Positions 8,256 to 17,910 of a stretch of DNA of 64,000 nucleotides are shown here, piece by piece. The notes under the pieces are model-generated. The model was not told the DNA's origin and ran no database searches. It saw only the letters and a program-made list of their open reading frames with translations. Origin of the DNA: JAKFDK01 sp036676195 (GTDB taxonomy: Bacteria; Bacillota; Sulfobacillia; Symbiobacteriales; ZC4RG38); contig JAKFDK010000140.1 in the NCBI GenBank assembly GCA_036676195.1, positions 1-64,000 of the forward strand, given 5' to 3'. Every line of letters starts with the position of its first letter. Positions within the stretch are counted from its first letter, which is position 1. A program made the position numbers and the translations under genes.

Positions 8256-9326
8256 ATGTTCAGGTGTAACGTGCGGATGGTGTCCCTGGTCCTGACCGCC
8301 GTCATGGTCCTGGTGGGGTGCGGCGGCGGGCCGCCGGCGTCTCATAAGGGAGCAGCGCAGCAGGGAGCAGCGCAGCAGGCGGCGTCGGGTAGCCCGACCG
8401 TGCCTGCCCAGAAGGACAAGGTGCGGGTGGGTTACAGTTCTGTCACCGCCTCTCAGGTCATCCCGTTAGTGGCCAAGGAGGCCGGCATTTTCGACAAGTA
8501 CGGCATTGACGCCGAGATCGTCTTTGTGGCCGGCAGTTCCAAGCTGACCCAGGCCGTAGTGGCCGGGGACATCCCCTTTGCCGTGATGGGCGGCCAGTCC
8601 ATGGCTGAAGCCAACGTGGCCGGGGCCGACACGGTGATGGTGGCCGGCACGGTGTACACCTTGCTGTTTTATCTCATGACCACCCCGGACATCAAGATGC
8701 CCGAGGACCTGAAGGGCAAGAAGATCGGCATTACCCGTTTCGGCAGTGCCATGCACTTCGCCGTCCGCTACGCCCTCAAGCACTGGAACATCCCGGAGCA
8801 GGAGGTGGGGATCGTCCAGTTAAACGACACGCCCAGCATCCTGGCTGGAATGAAGAGCGGTGCGGTAGATGCTGGTATCATGGATTCCCCCTCGAACGTG
8901 AAGGCAGCGGCGGAGGGGTTCCGGCAACTGATCTTCCTGGCCGACCTGGGCCTGCAGTACCAGCAGACGGGTGCCATTACCACCCGGCGCCAGATCGAGA
9001 AGAACCCCGACCTGGTGCAGCGCTTCGTGCAGGCTTACGCGGAAGGGCTGCACCGCTTCAAGACCGATAAAGCCTTTGCCCTGAAGATGATCGGCAAGTT
9101 GGCCAACACCGACAACACCGAGATGCTGGAGCAAACCTACGCCGTGTACGAGCCGCTGATGGCCAAGATCCCCCACCCTTCTGTACCCGGGATGCAGACC
9201 ATCCTGGACGAACTGGGCGAACGGCAGCCCAAGGCCAAGGTGGTCAAGCCGCAAGCCCTGATGGAGGACAAGTTTGTCCAGACCCTGGAGACCGCGGGCT
9301 TCTTCAAGCAGCTCTGGGGCAACTGA
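8256..9326 (+). CDS. NMT1/THI5-like (SsuA/NitT-TauT type) substrate-binding lipoprotein
   Basis: A 356-residue extracytoplasmic solute-binding protein. ATG 8256 has GGGGAGGGG just upstream. The N-terminus is a lipoprotein signal (MVSLVLTAVMVLVGC), with the lipobox Cys near residue 23, followed by an Ala/Gln-rich linker. The mature part begins KVRVGYSSVTASQVIPLVAKEAGIFDKYGIDAEIVFV, the standard NMT1/SsuA opening, and carries the GKKIGITRFGSAMH motif. Proteins of this group bind sulfonates, nitrate, aromatic acids or thiamine precursors for ABC import. No permease or ATPase gene lies next to it, so it is an orphan just ahead of operon A. Its ligand is unknown, perhaps the operon A substrate. 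Confidence 0.85.
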   Translation: MFRCNVRMVSLVLTAVMVLVGCGGGPPASHKGAAQQGAAQQAASGSPTVPAQKDKVRVGYSSVTASQVIPLVAKEAGIFDKYGIDAEIVFVAGSSKLTQAVVAGDIPFAVMGGQSMAEANVAGADTVMVAGTVYTLLFYLMTTPDIKMPEDLKGKKIGITRFGSAMHFAVRYALKHWNIPEQEVGIVQLNDTPSILAGMKSGAVDAGIMDSPSNVKAAAEGFRQLIFLADLGLQYQQTGAITTRRQIEKNPDLVQRFVQAYAEGLHRFKTDKAFALKMIGKLANTDNTEMLEQTYAVYEPLMAKIPHPSVPGMQTILDELGERQPKAKVVKPQALMEDKFVQTLETAGFFKQLWGN

Positions 9327-9436
9327 CAAGGGACAGACGCAGGGTAGCCGTTAAGGGGGTGATCAAGGTCCCTGGACCCTCTGGATCAGACGCCCGCCGA
9401 TCGATCTCGCGCATTCATGCAGAAAGGGGTCTTGAC

Positions 9437-10039
9437 GTGCGCTTGGGAATGGCCATTGATCTCAAACGCTGCATCGGCTGCAACTCATGTGTCATTGCCT
9501 GCAAGGCAGAAAATGGTACTCAGCCTGAAGTCTTTTGGATGAAGGTGCTGGAGTACGAGGTAGGACACTACCCGAATGCTCGCCGGGAGTTTATTCCAAC
9601 CCGCTGCAACCATTGTGCCTCCCCGCCTTGCGTTCCGGTCTGCCCCTCCGGGGCCACGTATCGGCGTGAAAAAGACGGGATAGTCATGACCGACTACGAT
9701 GCCTGCCTCGGCTGCGGCGCCTGCGTGACCGCCTGCCCCTATCAGGCGCGCTATCTCCCCGAGGAAGAGCGCTACTACTACTCCGAGGGTCCCACACCCT
9801 ACGAAGAGCAGAACCCGCGCCGGCCGCCGGTGGGAGTAGCCCAGAAGTGCAACTTCTGCGTACACCGCATCGACCAGGGACTGCCGCCGGCCTGTGTGCA
9901 GACCTGCCCGACCAGCGCCATCACCGTTGGCGACCTGGACGACCCGACGAGCGAGATCTCGCAACTGATCCGGAAACGGCACGCGGTGCGCCCCCGTGCA
10001 GACCTGGGCACGGACCCGTCGCTCTACTATCTTGACTGA
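9437..10039 (+). CDS. operon A four-cluster [4Fe-4S] ferredoxin subunit (DmsB/PsrB/PadD type)
   Basis: A 200-residue cytoplasmic electron-transfer subunit. I chose GTG 9437 (AAAGGGG upstream) because it gives the MRLGMAIDLKRCIGCNSC opening shared by the two paralogues in this window. Four cysteine groups are visible: CIGCNSCVIAC, CNHCASPPCVPVC, CLGCGACVTAC and CNFC...CVQTC, enough for four [4Fe-4S] clusters. No Tat signal. It would pass electrons between the molybdopterin subunit and the NrfD-type anchor. First gene of the operon A oxidoreductase set, 51 bases before the anchor gene. Confidence 0.9.
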   Translation: MRLGMAIDLKRCIGCNSCVIACKAENGTQPEVFWMKVLEYEVGHYPNARREFIPTRCNHCASPPCVPVCPSGATYRREKDGIVMTDYDACLGCGACVTACPYQARYLPEEERYYYSEGPTPYEEQNPRRPPVGVAQKCNFCVHRIDQGLPPACVQTCPTSAITVGDLDDPTSEISQLIRKRHAVRPRADLGTDPSLYYLD

Positions 10040-10090
10040 CCTGGCGCCGCGGACGCGGTGTACCGGATGTACTGAAAAGGTGGGATCTCG

Positions 10091-10945
10091 ATGGAGATGC
10101 AATTTGCACTGGAGTGGCGCAGCCAGACGCACTGGTCGTGGCGGGTAGCGTTGGACCTGTTTTCCGGCGGGCTGGGCGCGGGGCTGTTCCTGATCTCCCT
10201 GTGGGCCGGTTCGCCCCTGGGGGCATGGATTGCCGTTGCCCTGGTGGCCTTTGCCGGCCTGGTGCTGCTCTCGCACCTCGGCCACCCCACGCGGTTCTGG
10301 CGCGCCTTTGCCCGGGCCAAATCCTCCTGGATCAGCCGGGGTGCGATCTATATGACACTGTTCATCATCCTGGCTGCCCTCGCCCTGCTCACCGGGGGTG
10401 CGGCGCAGTCCCCCTGGCAGGCGCTGGGCGGCCTGGGCAAAACGCTGGCGGTACTGGCCGCCATCGCCGCGGTGCTGGTGATGGTCTACCCCGGTTTCGT
10501 GCTGGCTGCCTCGCCCAGCATCCCCTTCTGGAACAGCCCCCTGCTGCCCGTGCTGTTTGCGGGTTTTTCCGTAGCCGGCGGCGTGCTGATGCTCGCCCTG
10601 GTGGGAGAAGTGCCCGCTGCGGTGGCCAAAACCGTGCCTGGACTCGCCCTGACATTCCTGGGATTGTGCCTGGTGCTGCTGTTCTTCCACCTCGAGATCA
10701 TGAAGCGGTCGACAGCGGCGGCGCAGGAGTCGGTACAGTGGCTCATGCGGGGACGGCTGGCGGGCCTGTTCCTGTTTGGCGTGATCGGTGTGGGCCTGGT
10801 GCTGCCGGCGGTCCTGCTGGGGATCGGGCTGGCCATGGACGCGCCGGCCATCTGGATGCAGGTAGCCGCCGTACCGGCGCTGGTTGGCGGTCTGCTCTTC
10901 CGGCAGTCACTGCTCAAGGCTGGCATCTACGGCCCGCCCGTCTAG
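10091..10945 (+). CDS. operon A NrfD/PsrC-type membrane anchor
   Basis: A 284-residue polytopic protein with about eight membrane helices. It contains the NrfD signature HLGHPTRFWRAFARAKSSWISRG after the second helix. In this family (PsrC, NrfD, DmsC-like) the subunit anchors the complex and exchanges electrons with the quinone pool. The start codon ATG at 10091 follows AAAGGTGGGATCTCG. Its partners in the same operon lack export signals, so the active site should face the cytoplasm, unlike classical PsrABC. Confidence 0.88.
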   Translation: MEMQFALEWRSQTHWSWRVALDLFSGGLGAGLFLISLWAGSPLGAWIAVALVAFAGLVLLSHLGHPTRFWRAFARAKSSWISRGAIYMTLFIILAALALLTGGAAQSPWQALGGLGKTLAVLAAIAAVLVMVYPGFVLAASPSIPFWNSPLLPVLFAGFSVAGGVLMLALVGEVPAAVAKTVPGLALTFLGLCLVLLFFHLEIMKRSTAAAQESVQWLMRGRLAGLFLFGVIGVGLVLPAVLLGIGLAMDAPAIWMQVAAVPALVGGLLFRQSLLKAGIYGPPV

Positions 10946-10958
10946 GGGGGAGGTGCCC

Positions 10959-11252
10959 ATGCCGACATTCAAGGTGCGCCACGTGGGCTTTCTGCAGCAG
11001 GTGGCCGGGGTGCAGGAGGAAGAGGTGGAGATGCCGCCGGCCGCCACGGTGGGAGATCTGCTCGCAGTCCTGCGGGACAGGCGGGGTGAGGATCTGGCCG
11101 CTGCCGTGCTCACTCGCCAGGGGCGCCTGCGCGAGGCCGCCCGGGTACTGGTGAGCAACCGCAACGTTAATGAACTGCAGGGACTGGATACCCCCCTGAC
11201 GGGTACAGAGGTCAGCGTGCTGTTTGGGCTCTGGCCAGTCGCCGGGGGTTAG
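10959..11252 (+). CDS. operon A MoaD/ThiS-like sulfur carrier
   Basis: A 97-residue ubiquitin-fold protein starting at ATG 10959, 13 bases after the anchor gene, with GGGGGGAGGT as ribosome site. It ends in Gly-Gly (WPVAGG), the residue pair that is adenylated and thiocarboxylated in MoaD, the small subunit of molybdopterin synthase. The match is to the MoaD/ThiS superfamily rather than housekeeping MoaD. A copy sits in each of the three oxidoreductase operons of this window, suggesting enzyme-dedicated cofactor (Mo or W) assembly. Confidence 0.82.
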   Translation: MPTFKVRHVGFLQQVAGVQEEEVEMPPAATVGDLLAVLRDRRGEDLAAAVLTRQGRLREAARVLVSNRNVNELQGLDTPLTGTEVSVLFGLWPVAGG

Positions 11253-11283
11253 ACGGGAATCCGTTGAGGAAGGGGCAAAGGAC

Positions 11284-13832
11284 ATGGCGAACGCCAACCA
11301 GGTCAAGGACGACGAATGGTTACATACAGTTTGCGATAACTGTTTCTCGTACTGTGGTATTCTTGCCCACCGTGTGAACGGCACGGTGGTCAAGATCGAA
11401 GGGGATCCCGACGCTCCCAACAGCCGCGGCAAGGTCTGCGCCAAGGGCCAGGCGGGTGTGATCGGTCTGTACGACCCCAGCCGGGTCAAGACCCCGCTGA
11501 AGCGTACCAACCCGGAAAAGGGCATCGGTGTTGACCCCCAGTGGCAGCCCATCAGTTGGGATGAGGCCATCGATATCGTGGCCAAGAAACCGAATGAGGT
11601 GCGTAAGGACGATCCACGCAAGGTTGTGGTTTCAAGCTTCGACGTGCCGGTGATTCATAAGGCCGTGGAAGCCTGGTGCGCGGCCTACGGCACACCCAAC
11701 AGTCACTGGGTGGGGTACTACTGTGGCAACTACCTGCACTCATCCATGTATCTGACCAACGGCACCTTTCATTCCGACTATGATATCGAATACTGCAACT
11801 ACCTGATTCTGCTGGGCAACCAGTCTGGCTTCATGATTGGGGTGAACGCCAACACCACCACGCAAAAAATGGCGGAAGCCCGGGCCAGGGGCATGCATGT
11901 GGTGGCGGTGGACCCCATTTGCTCCCACGCGGCCTCCAAGGCCGATGAGTGGGTGCCCATCCGTCCCGGCACCGACGGCGCTCTGATGCTGGCCATGTCG
12001 CACGTGCTGCTCCACGAGATGAATCTGTACGACTCCCCCTTCCTGAGGCAATACAGCAACGCCCCGTACCTGGTGGGCAACGACGGCTATTATGTCCGGG
12101 ACGCCGCCGGCAAGCCTCAGGTTTGGGACCCCGCCTCTGGTCAGGCGCGCACCCATGATGCCGGGGTGCGGAGCCCGCCCTGGAGGGCACCTATCAGGTT
12201 GACGGCGTCTCCTGCCGGCCCGCCTTTGTGCTCCTGAAAGAGCACCTGCGTCCCATGACGCCGGAATGGGCCTCTAACATCACCTCGATCCCGGCTGCCA
12301 ACATCCGGCGGCTGGCCAACGAGTTTGGCACGGCGGCGCAGATCGGTTCGACCATCACCATCGAGGGCCGGACCTTCCCCTACCGGCCGGTGGCGGTGAA
12401 CATCTACCGGGGGTCAGGTGCTCACAAGCACGGCGTGCTGACGGCGCTGTCGGTACAGATTTTGAACATGCTGGTGGGCTGCTTTTACCGTCCCGGCGGG
12501 CACCGGGGCATGAACCTGATCGGGCCGGAGGGGCGGTGGCAGCCGAGCCAGGAAGACGGTCTGATTGTGCCGCCCGACCAGATTGGCCATGGCGTTAACT
12601 ACTACCGCTTCGACGTCAAGGCGCCCGAAACCATGGGTCTGTGTGAACTGTTCCCTGTGTCCACCAACCGCAGTCCCATGTATCAGATGTCAAGCCTGGA
12701 CCCGCACCGGGTTCACCTGCCGTACCGCCCCGAAGTTCTGATCGTGTGCCGACGCAACCACTTCCTGAGCGACGTCAACAAGACGGTGGCCGTGCAGGCA
12801 TACCAGAACTACAAGTTCGTCGTTGTCTTTGCCACGCATCTGGATGAGTGTGCCGAATTCGCAGATGTCGTTTTCCCGGACGCCCACTACCTGGAGAAGT
12901 TGGAGCTGTTCCCAAACAACTTCACGGTCTCCATTGCCATGAACACCAACCATGCCTACTGGGGCGTGCGCCAGCCCGTGGTAGAGCCGCCGCCGGGGGT
13001 CAAGCCCTGGTCCGAGACACTGCTGCAGATTGCGGAACGCATGGGTTTCCTGGACGACGTCTACCGGGTTTTGAACGCCGTGCTGCACCTGAAGGAGCCT
13101 CACCAGCTGGGAACCAAGCAGCAGTACCACATCGCCGATATCTATGATCGCTATGCCAAGTCCCAGTTCGGCCCCGACAAGGGGCTTGACTGGTTCAAGA
13201 AAAACGGCTACCACAGCGTAAAGCGGACGCTGGATGAACGCTACCCGGTGGAGATGTTGGGGGTTCGTTTCCCCCTCTACTTTGAAAATATTCAGCGGGC
13301 CGGCGCCGAGGTGCGGGCGGTCACCCGGGAACTGGGCATGGAGTGGTGGGATACCTCAGACTACCTCGCCCTGCCGGTCTGGAAGCCGTGCCCGTCGTTC
13401 CGGGAGAAGCCGGGGGATGGGCTGTGGGCCGTGAATTACCGGCTGCCGACCCACTACCAGTCGGTGAGCGCGCAGAACCCGTGGCTGCAAGTGGTCGCAC
13501 AGGTGAACCCGTATGCCCAGAAGTTCCTCATCAACACCGCCACGGCGCGCCAGTTGGGAATTGCCGACGGAGACAGCGTAGAGGTGCAATCACATTCCGG
13601 TCGGGTGGAAGGCGTGGTCAAGGTAACGGAACTGATCCACCCCGAAGTGATCGGGATTTCCGGCCACTTCGGCGCCTGGGCCAAGGGTAAACCCATTGCC
13701 ACCCAGGGCAAGGGTGCCAATTTCAATCAGTTACTGGCGCTGGACTGGGAACATATCGACCCGGTTTCCTCGGGGGTGGATTCCTGCGTGCGGGTGCAGG
13801 TGCGCACGGTGGCAGCCAAGGCCCGGCGCTGA
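11284..13832 (+). pseudogene. operon A molybdopterin oxidoreductase catalytic subunit, frameshifted
   Basis: A DMSO-reductase-family large subunit of about 850 codons split by one frameshift. Part 1 (11284 to the stop at 12237) has the N-terminal [4Fe-4S] motif C17-x2-C20-x3-C24...C52 and a conserved YYCGN at C147, the likely Mo/W ligand region. From about 12171 the match to the operon B paralogue continues in the frame one base back (EPALEGTYQVDGVSCRPAF) to 13832. The break lies within 12163-12171 and is equivalent to loss of one base; I see no slippery heptamer. No Tat signal, so cytoplasmic. Either a recent null mutation or a sequencing error, since the rest of both frames is well conserved. 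Confidence 0.85.
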
Positions 13833-13892
13833 CCTGGGTGGCCATCCGGGGCAGCAGTCGGCGGGGCCAGAACATCACCAGGAGGTGTTGAC

Positions 13893-15044
13893 GTGAAAAA
13901 GGGTATGGCAGTGTTGACAGTCATCTGTACCTTGTTGTTGACGGCGTGTGGGCAGGGTACCGCCCCGACCCGGCAGGACAAGGACCCCGCACAGGTGTCA
14001 AAGGGTGAAACGGCTGCCGCTCAGGGACCCGCGGCACCCAAGGTGGACTCTGCTCCGGCTGCCCCGGCCAAGTCACCTTCCTTCGAAGGCAAGACCATCA
14101 AGTTCATCGTCCCGTTCAGCCCGGGCGCGGGCACCGACGTGCGTGCCCGCTTTGTGGCTGAGCAGCTCCGCAGTTATATCCCGGGAAACCCGTTAATCCT
14201 GGTTGAGAACAAGACCGGCGGCGGTGGCGCCATTGGCTTCAACCATGTGTATCAGTCCAAACCCGATGGGCTGACCATTGCCGTGGCTTCCACAGGCATC
14301 CCGATCCGCTGGATTACCGGAGCGAAAGGCCATGAGTATGACCTGCTGAAGATGCCGCTGGTGGCGGCCTTCGGCACGGGTACGGTCGCATATGGACGGC
14401 CTGATGTCGCCAAGACCGGCAAGGACCTGACGAAGCTGGGGCGGCCGGTCATCTCCGGCCATACGACCCCCACCTCGTCGCAGGCCACCATGGACCGGGT
14501 GGCGGCGGAGATGCTGGGCTACCCGGTCAAGCAGGTCACCGGTTACAAGGGCTACGGCGACATCCGCCTGTCGACGATCAAGGGCGAAACCGAGATGTCG
14601 TGGACCAACGCCACGTCTTACCTCACCGAGATTGATCCACACGTTCAGCGGAATGAACTGGTGCCGCTCTTCCAATCCGGGATCTTCAAGGGCGACAAGG
14701 TGATCCGAGACCCTCGTTCCGCCAACGTGCCGCTGCTATCAGAGCTTTACAAAGAGGTGAGCGGCAGGAACCCGGAAGAGGCCGAGCAGTGGCCCACCGT
14801 TAAGGCCCTCATTGGGGTTTATTCCTTTGGCGTCTCCTTCTGGTTGCCGCCTGGCACGCCGGCCGAGACTTACAACGAACTGGTCACGGCCTTTGATCGC
14901 ATGGGGGCATCAGCCGACTACCAGAAGGCCGCGCTGAAGGTTTTTGCCGCTGAGGACCTGATCACCGTTGGCAAGGAGGCCGCTGCCGCCTTTGCAGCCT
15001 TCGCCGAGACCCCGCCCGAGGTCAGGGCGAATCTGAGCGACTAG
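13893..15044 (+). CDS. tctC: TctC-type tripartite tricarboxylate transporter binding lipoprotein, operon A
   Basis: A 383-residue extracytoplasmic binding protein with a lipoprotein signal (MAVLTVICTLLLTAC, lipobox Cys near residue 19) and a long Ala/Pro/Gln linker. The mature domain opens GKTIKFIVPFSPGAGTDVRARFVAEQL and continues with VENKTGGGGAIG, the classic TctC/Bug pattern for carboxylate binding. The GTG at 13893 follows an AGGAGGTG site. The gene follows the catalytic subunit by 60 bases and precedes TctA, so it probably delivers the organic acid that the operon A enzyme system metabolises. Confidence 0.9.
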   Translation: MKKGMAVLTVICTLLLTACGQGTAPTRQDKDPAQVSKGETAAAQGPAAPKVDSAPAAPAKSPSFEGKTIKFIVPFSPGAGTDVRARFVAEQLRSYIPGNPLILVENKTGGGGAIGFNHVYQSKPDGLTIAVASTGIPIRWITGAKGHEYDLLKMPLVAAFGTGTVAYGRPDVAKTGKDLTKLGRPVISGHTTPTSSQATMDRVAAEMLGYPVKQVTGYKGYGDIRLSTIKGETEMSWTNATSYLTEIDPHVQRNELVPLFQSGIFKGDKVIRDPRSANVPLLSELYKEVSGRNPEEAEQWPTVKALIGVYSFGVSFWLPPGTPAETYNELVTAFDRMGASADYQKAALKVFAAEDLITVGKEAAAAFAAFAETPPEVRANLSD

Positions 15045-15073
15045 GGGCCGCACCCCAGTGAGGAAGTGAAGCC

Positions 15074-16570
15074 GTGTTCGAAGCCAGCCTGCAGGCTTTT
15101 GCCAACATTTTCACGCCCATGAACCTGGGCTTGCTCTTTGTCGCCGTGGTAGCCGGGCTGATCCTGGGGGCGGTGCCAGGTCTTGGCGGCATTACCGGGC
15201 TGACGCTGCTGTTGCCCTTTGTGTTCGACCTGCCGCCCGACACGACCATGATCCTCCTGGTTGGCCTGGCCGCCGTGGTGAACACGGGGGATACGATTCC
15301 CGCCATCCTGATGGGGGTCCCCGGCACCTCCGCCGCACAGGCCACTATCCTGGACGGTTTCTCGATGACCAAGAACGGTGAGGCTGGGCGCGCCTTCGGC
15401 GCTTCGTATACCAGTTCCATCCTCGGCGGGCTGTTCGGAGCCATTGTCCTGCTTCTGACGTTGCCGGTTTTGGAGCCCCTGGTATTATCCATGGGTTCGC
15501 CCGAACTGCTGATGGTCTCCTTGCTGGGGGTTTCGATGGTCGGCACCCTGACCGGCCGCGTTCCCCTGATCGGTCTGGCCCTGGCCCTTTTCGGTGTGCT
15601 GCTCAGTATGATCGGGCAGGACCCGGAGACTGCCATTTACCGCTGGACCTTCGATCAGCTTTACCTGTTTGATGGCCTGCCCTTTATCCCGGTCGCCCTG
15701 GGGATATTCGCTTTGCCGGAACTGATCGAGACGGTCGGCCGCGGCCAGAGCCTTGCCACCCAGGGCACGATGGCTGGCATCAGCAGGGGCCTGTTCCGTG
15801 GCATCAGGGATACGTTCAAGAATTGGTTCCTGGTGGTACGGTGCAGTCTGATCGGGGTGTATGTGGGCCTTGTACCCGGCATGGGTTCCGAGGTGGTAGA
15901 CTGGGTGGCTTACGCCCACGCGGCACAGACGATCAAGGACCGGGAGAAGCTAGGCAAGGGGGATGTGCGGGGCGTGATTGCCCCCGAGGCCGCCAACAAT
16001 GCCAAGGTTGGCGGCGCGCTGATTCCGACGGTGGCGTTTGGCGTGCCGGGGAGCATGATGATGGTCATCTTGCTCGGCGCTCTGACCATGGCCGGGATCA
16101 CGCCGGGTCCCGAAATGGTCACCAAGCACCTCCATATCACCCTCACCATGGTCTGGACGCTGGCCATTGCCAACATCATGGGTGGCATCCTGTGCATGTT
16201 CCTGACGAGCCAGATTGCCAAACTGTCTTATGTCCGCATCGGGTTGCTGTCAGCCTTCATCTTGGTGGCGGTCTTTGTCGCGGCCGTGCAGGCCACGGGT
16301 AATTTGGCTGACCTCATCATGCTGCTGGTCTTCGGGCTGGTGGGCTGGACGCTCAAGAAACTGGACTGGCCACGGCCGCCCCTGGCGCTCGGCCTGGTAC
16401 TGGGCCCGGTGGCCAGCCAGTACCTGTTCATTTCGGTCCAGCGCTACGGGTTTACGTGGCTGACGCGGCCCGGGGTGATCATCATCGGGCTGGTTCTGAT
16501 CGCCAGTCTCGTGCATGCGGCGCTGTCGAGCCGGCGGGACCGCCGGAGCCAGAAGGAGGCGGTGGCGTGA
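15074..16570 (+). CDS. tctA: TctA large membrane subunit, operon A
   Basis: A 498-residue polytopic protein with about 11-12 helices. Conserved TctA features are LILGAVPGLGGITGLTLLLPF near residues 33-53 and GDTIPAILMGVPGTSAAQATILDG near 73-96, with a second PG-rich repeat LVPGMGSEVVDW near 265. It forms the transport channel of a sodium- or proton-driven tripartite tricarboxylate transporter with TctB and the TctC lipoprotein. The GTG start at 15074 has a GAGGAAGTG site. The gene overlaps the TctB start by four bases. Confidence 0.92.
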   Translation: MFEASLQAFANIFTPMNLGLLFVAVVAGLILGAVPGLGGITGLTLLLPFVFDLPPDTTMILLVGLAAVVNTGDTIPAILMGVPGTSAAQATILDGFSMTKNGEAGRAFGASYTSSILGGLFGAIVLLLTLPVLEPLVLSMGSPELLMVSLLGVSMVGTLTGRVPLIGLALALFGVLLSMIGQDPETAIYRWTFDQLYLFDGLPFIPVALGIFALPELIETVGRGQSLATQGTMAGISRGLFRGIRDTFKNWFLVVRCSLIGVYVGLVPGMGSEVVDWVAYAHAAQTIKDREKLGKGDVRGVIAPEAANNAKVGGALIPTVAFGVPGSMMMVILLGALTMAGITPGPEMVTKHLHITLTMVWTLAIANIMGGILCMFLTSQIAKLSYVRIGLLSAFILVAVFVAAVQATGNLADLIMLLVFGLVGWTLKKLDWPRPPLALGLVLGPVASQYLFISVQRYGFTWLTRPGVIIIGLVLIASLVHAALSSRRDRRSQKEAVA

Positions 16571-17037
16571 AGATGGCAGCACCCGTTGTGCTGGCGCTGC
16601 TCTTTCTACTTGCTCTGGTCACCGCCCTGCACTGGCCAGCCGGTCCCCGGCTGTTTGTACAGGTCATGGCGGTACCCGGCCTGCTGCTGGTACTGGCTCA
16701 CCTCGCGCAGACCTTCCGTAAACGCGCCGTAACGCCGCCGCCGGGCGCCGGGCCGTCGCCCGATGCCCCGGCGCAGGACCGGGCAGAGTCGGCGCAGGCC
16801 ATCCGGACGGAGGCCACCTTCTGGCTCTGGATCCTGGGCTGTCTGATTATTACGGGGGCCCTGGGGACCGTGGCCGGAGCGGCTGTTTTCATGTTTCTGT
16901 ACCTGCGATGGTCCGCCCGTGAAGGGTGGCTGACCAGTATTACGGCAACGGCCGGCACCCTGCTGTTCTTGTGGGGGGTTCTGGGCCAGGTCTTCCATAT
17001 CTCACTGCCCGAAGGGTTGATCCGCTGGTTCATGTAG
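16567..17037 (+). CDS. tctB: TctB small membrane subunit, operon A
   Basis: A 156-residue protein with four hydrophobic helices and a hydrophilic loop (residues ~50-75) between helices 2 and 3, the TctB layout. I chose the GTG at 16567, which overlaps the TctA stop as GTGA and has GGAGG 7 bases upstream; an ATG six bases further in is possible but poorly spaced. It is the accessory subunit of the transporter formed with the two preceding genes. Confidence 0.85.
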   Translation: MKMAAPVVLALLFLLALVTALHWPAGPRLFVQVMAVPGLLLVLAHLAQTFRKRAVTPPPGAGPSPDAPAQDRAESAQAIRTEATFWLWILGCLIITGALGTVAGAAVFMFLYLRWSAREGWLTSITATAGTLLFLWGVLGQVFHISLPEGLIRWFM

Positions 17038-17112
17038 ATCAACGGTATGGTCATGGTCGCCGGGCACGGCCCGGCGACTGTACGGACGACATGGGAAGGG
17101 GCACAACAGACC

Positions 17113-17808
17113 GTGTCTGACATGGCTGCGCTCAAGGAGAAGGTCGCGCTGGCGGTGCGGATGTCTGAATGGACCGGCCTGATGGACAACAGTGGCCACG
17201 CCAGCATTCGTATTCCCGGTACGGACCGTATTCTGGTGAACTCACGCCTGGCCCCCCGGGCCCGGGTGACCGCAGACAGCATCGTTACCGTGGATCTGGC
17301 CGGGCAACTGCTGGAGGGGGACGCGCTGCCGCCGGTGGAGATCGTGATGCATACCGAGGTTTACAAGGCGCGGCCAGACGTGGGGGCGGTGTTGCACCTG
17401 CATGCCCCCTGCACGACCCTGTTCGGTATGGTGGGCAAGCCGATGGAGCCCTATTATTTCCGTGGTGCGGCCGTGGGCCGCGTGCCCATCTACCCGGACT
17501 CGACCCTGGTGACCCGGCCCGAGCAGGGGACGGCACTGGCCCGAACCCTGGGCGACGGGCGGGCCGTGATCCTGGGGGCACACGGTTCGCTGACGGTGGG
17601 GGCGGGCATTGAGGAGGCGTTCTACCTCGCCGTGCACATGGAAGGGAACGCCCGTATGTATAAGGATGCCTGCTGCATCGGCACACCGCAACCGCTGTCC
17701 CCTGAGCAGTGCCAGGCCATTTTTGTCGAGGTATTCAAGCAAGAGCGGTTTCTCAAGCTCTGGCAGTACTACCAGACCAAGGTGACCATGGCCGCGGCCG
17801 GTCTCTAG
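17113..17808 (+). CDS. class II aldolase/adducin family protein
   Basis: About 231 residues. Zinc-binding HLHAP (HxH near residues 96-98) and the later GAHGSLTVG His, together with the N-terminal SGHASIRIPGTDRILVNSR, match the class II aldolase/adducin (fuculose-1-phosphate aldolase, RhaD) fold. These metalloenzymes cleave or decarboxylate short hydroxy- or oxo-carbonyl compounds. GTG 17113 was chosen for the GGGAAGGGG site upstream; the frame is open to 17047. As the last gene of operon A it may process the imported acid or the oxidation product. Operon B has no counterpart. Substrate unknown. Confidence 0.82.
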   Translation: MSDMAALKEKVALAVRMSEWTGLMDNSGHASIRIPGTDRILVNSRLAPRARVTADSIVTVDLAGQLLEGDALPPVEIVMHTEVYKARPDVGAVLHLHAPCTTLFGMVGKPMEPYYFRGAAVGRVPIYPDSTLVTRPEQGTALARTLGDGRAVILGAHGSLTVGAGIEEAFYLAVHMEGNARMYKDACCIGTPQPLSPEQCQAIFVEVFKQERFLKLWQYYQTKVTMAAAGL

Positions 17809-17864
17809 CCAGCGGGCCGGCAGCCCGGTACCTGCTCGTTCTGTTGGCACATCGGAAACTGGCA

Positions 17865-17890
17865 GTTCCCGCCTTGGGAACGGCCTTTTT
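17865..17890 (+). terminator. rho-independent terminator of operon A
   Basis: GTTCCC (17865-17870), loop GCCTT, GGGAAC (17876-17881), then GGCC and TTTTT with a further T-rich run. It lies 56 bases after the aldolase stop and before the convergent LysR remnant. Confidence 0.65.
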
Positions 17891-17910
17891 CTCCTTTTAG
17901 CAGCACCTCG

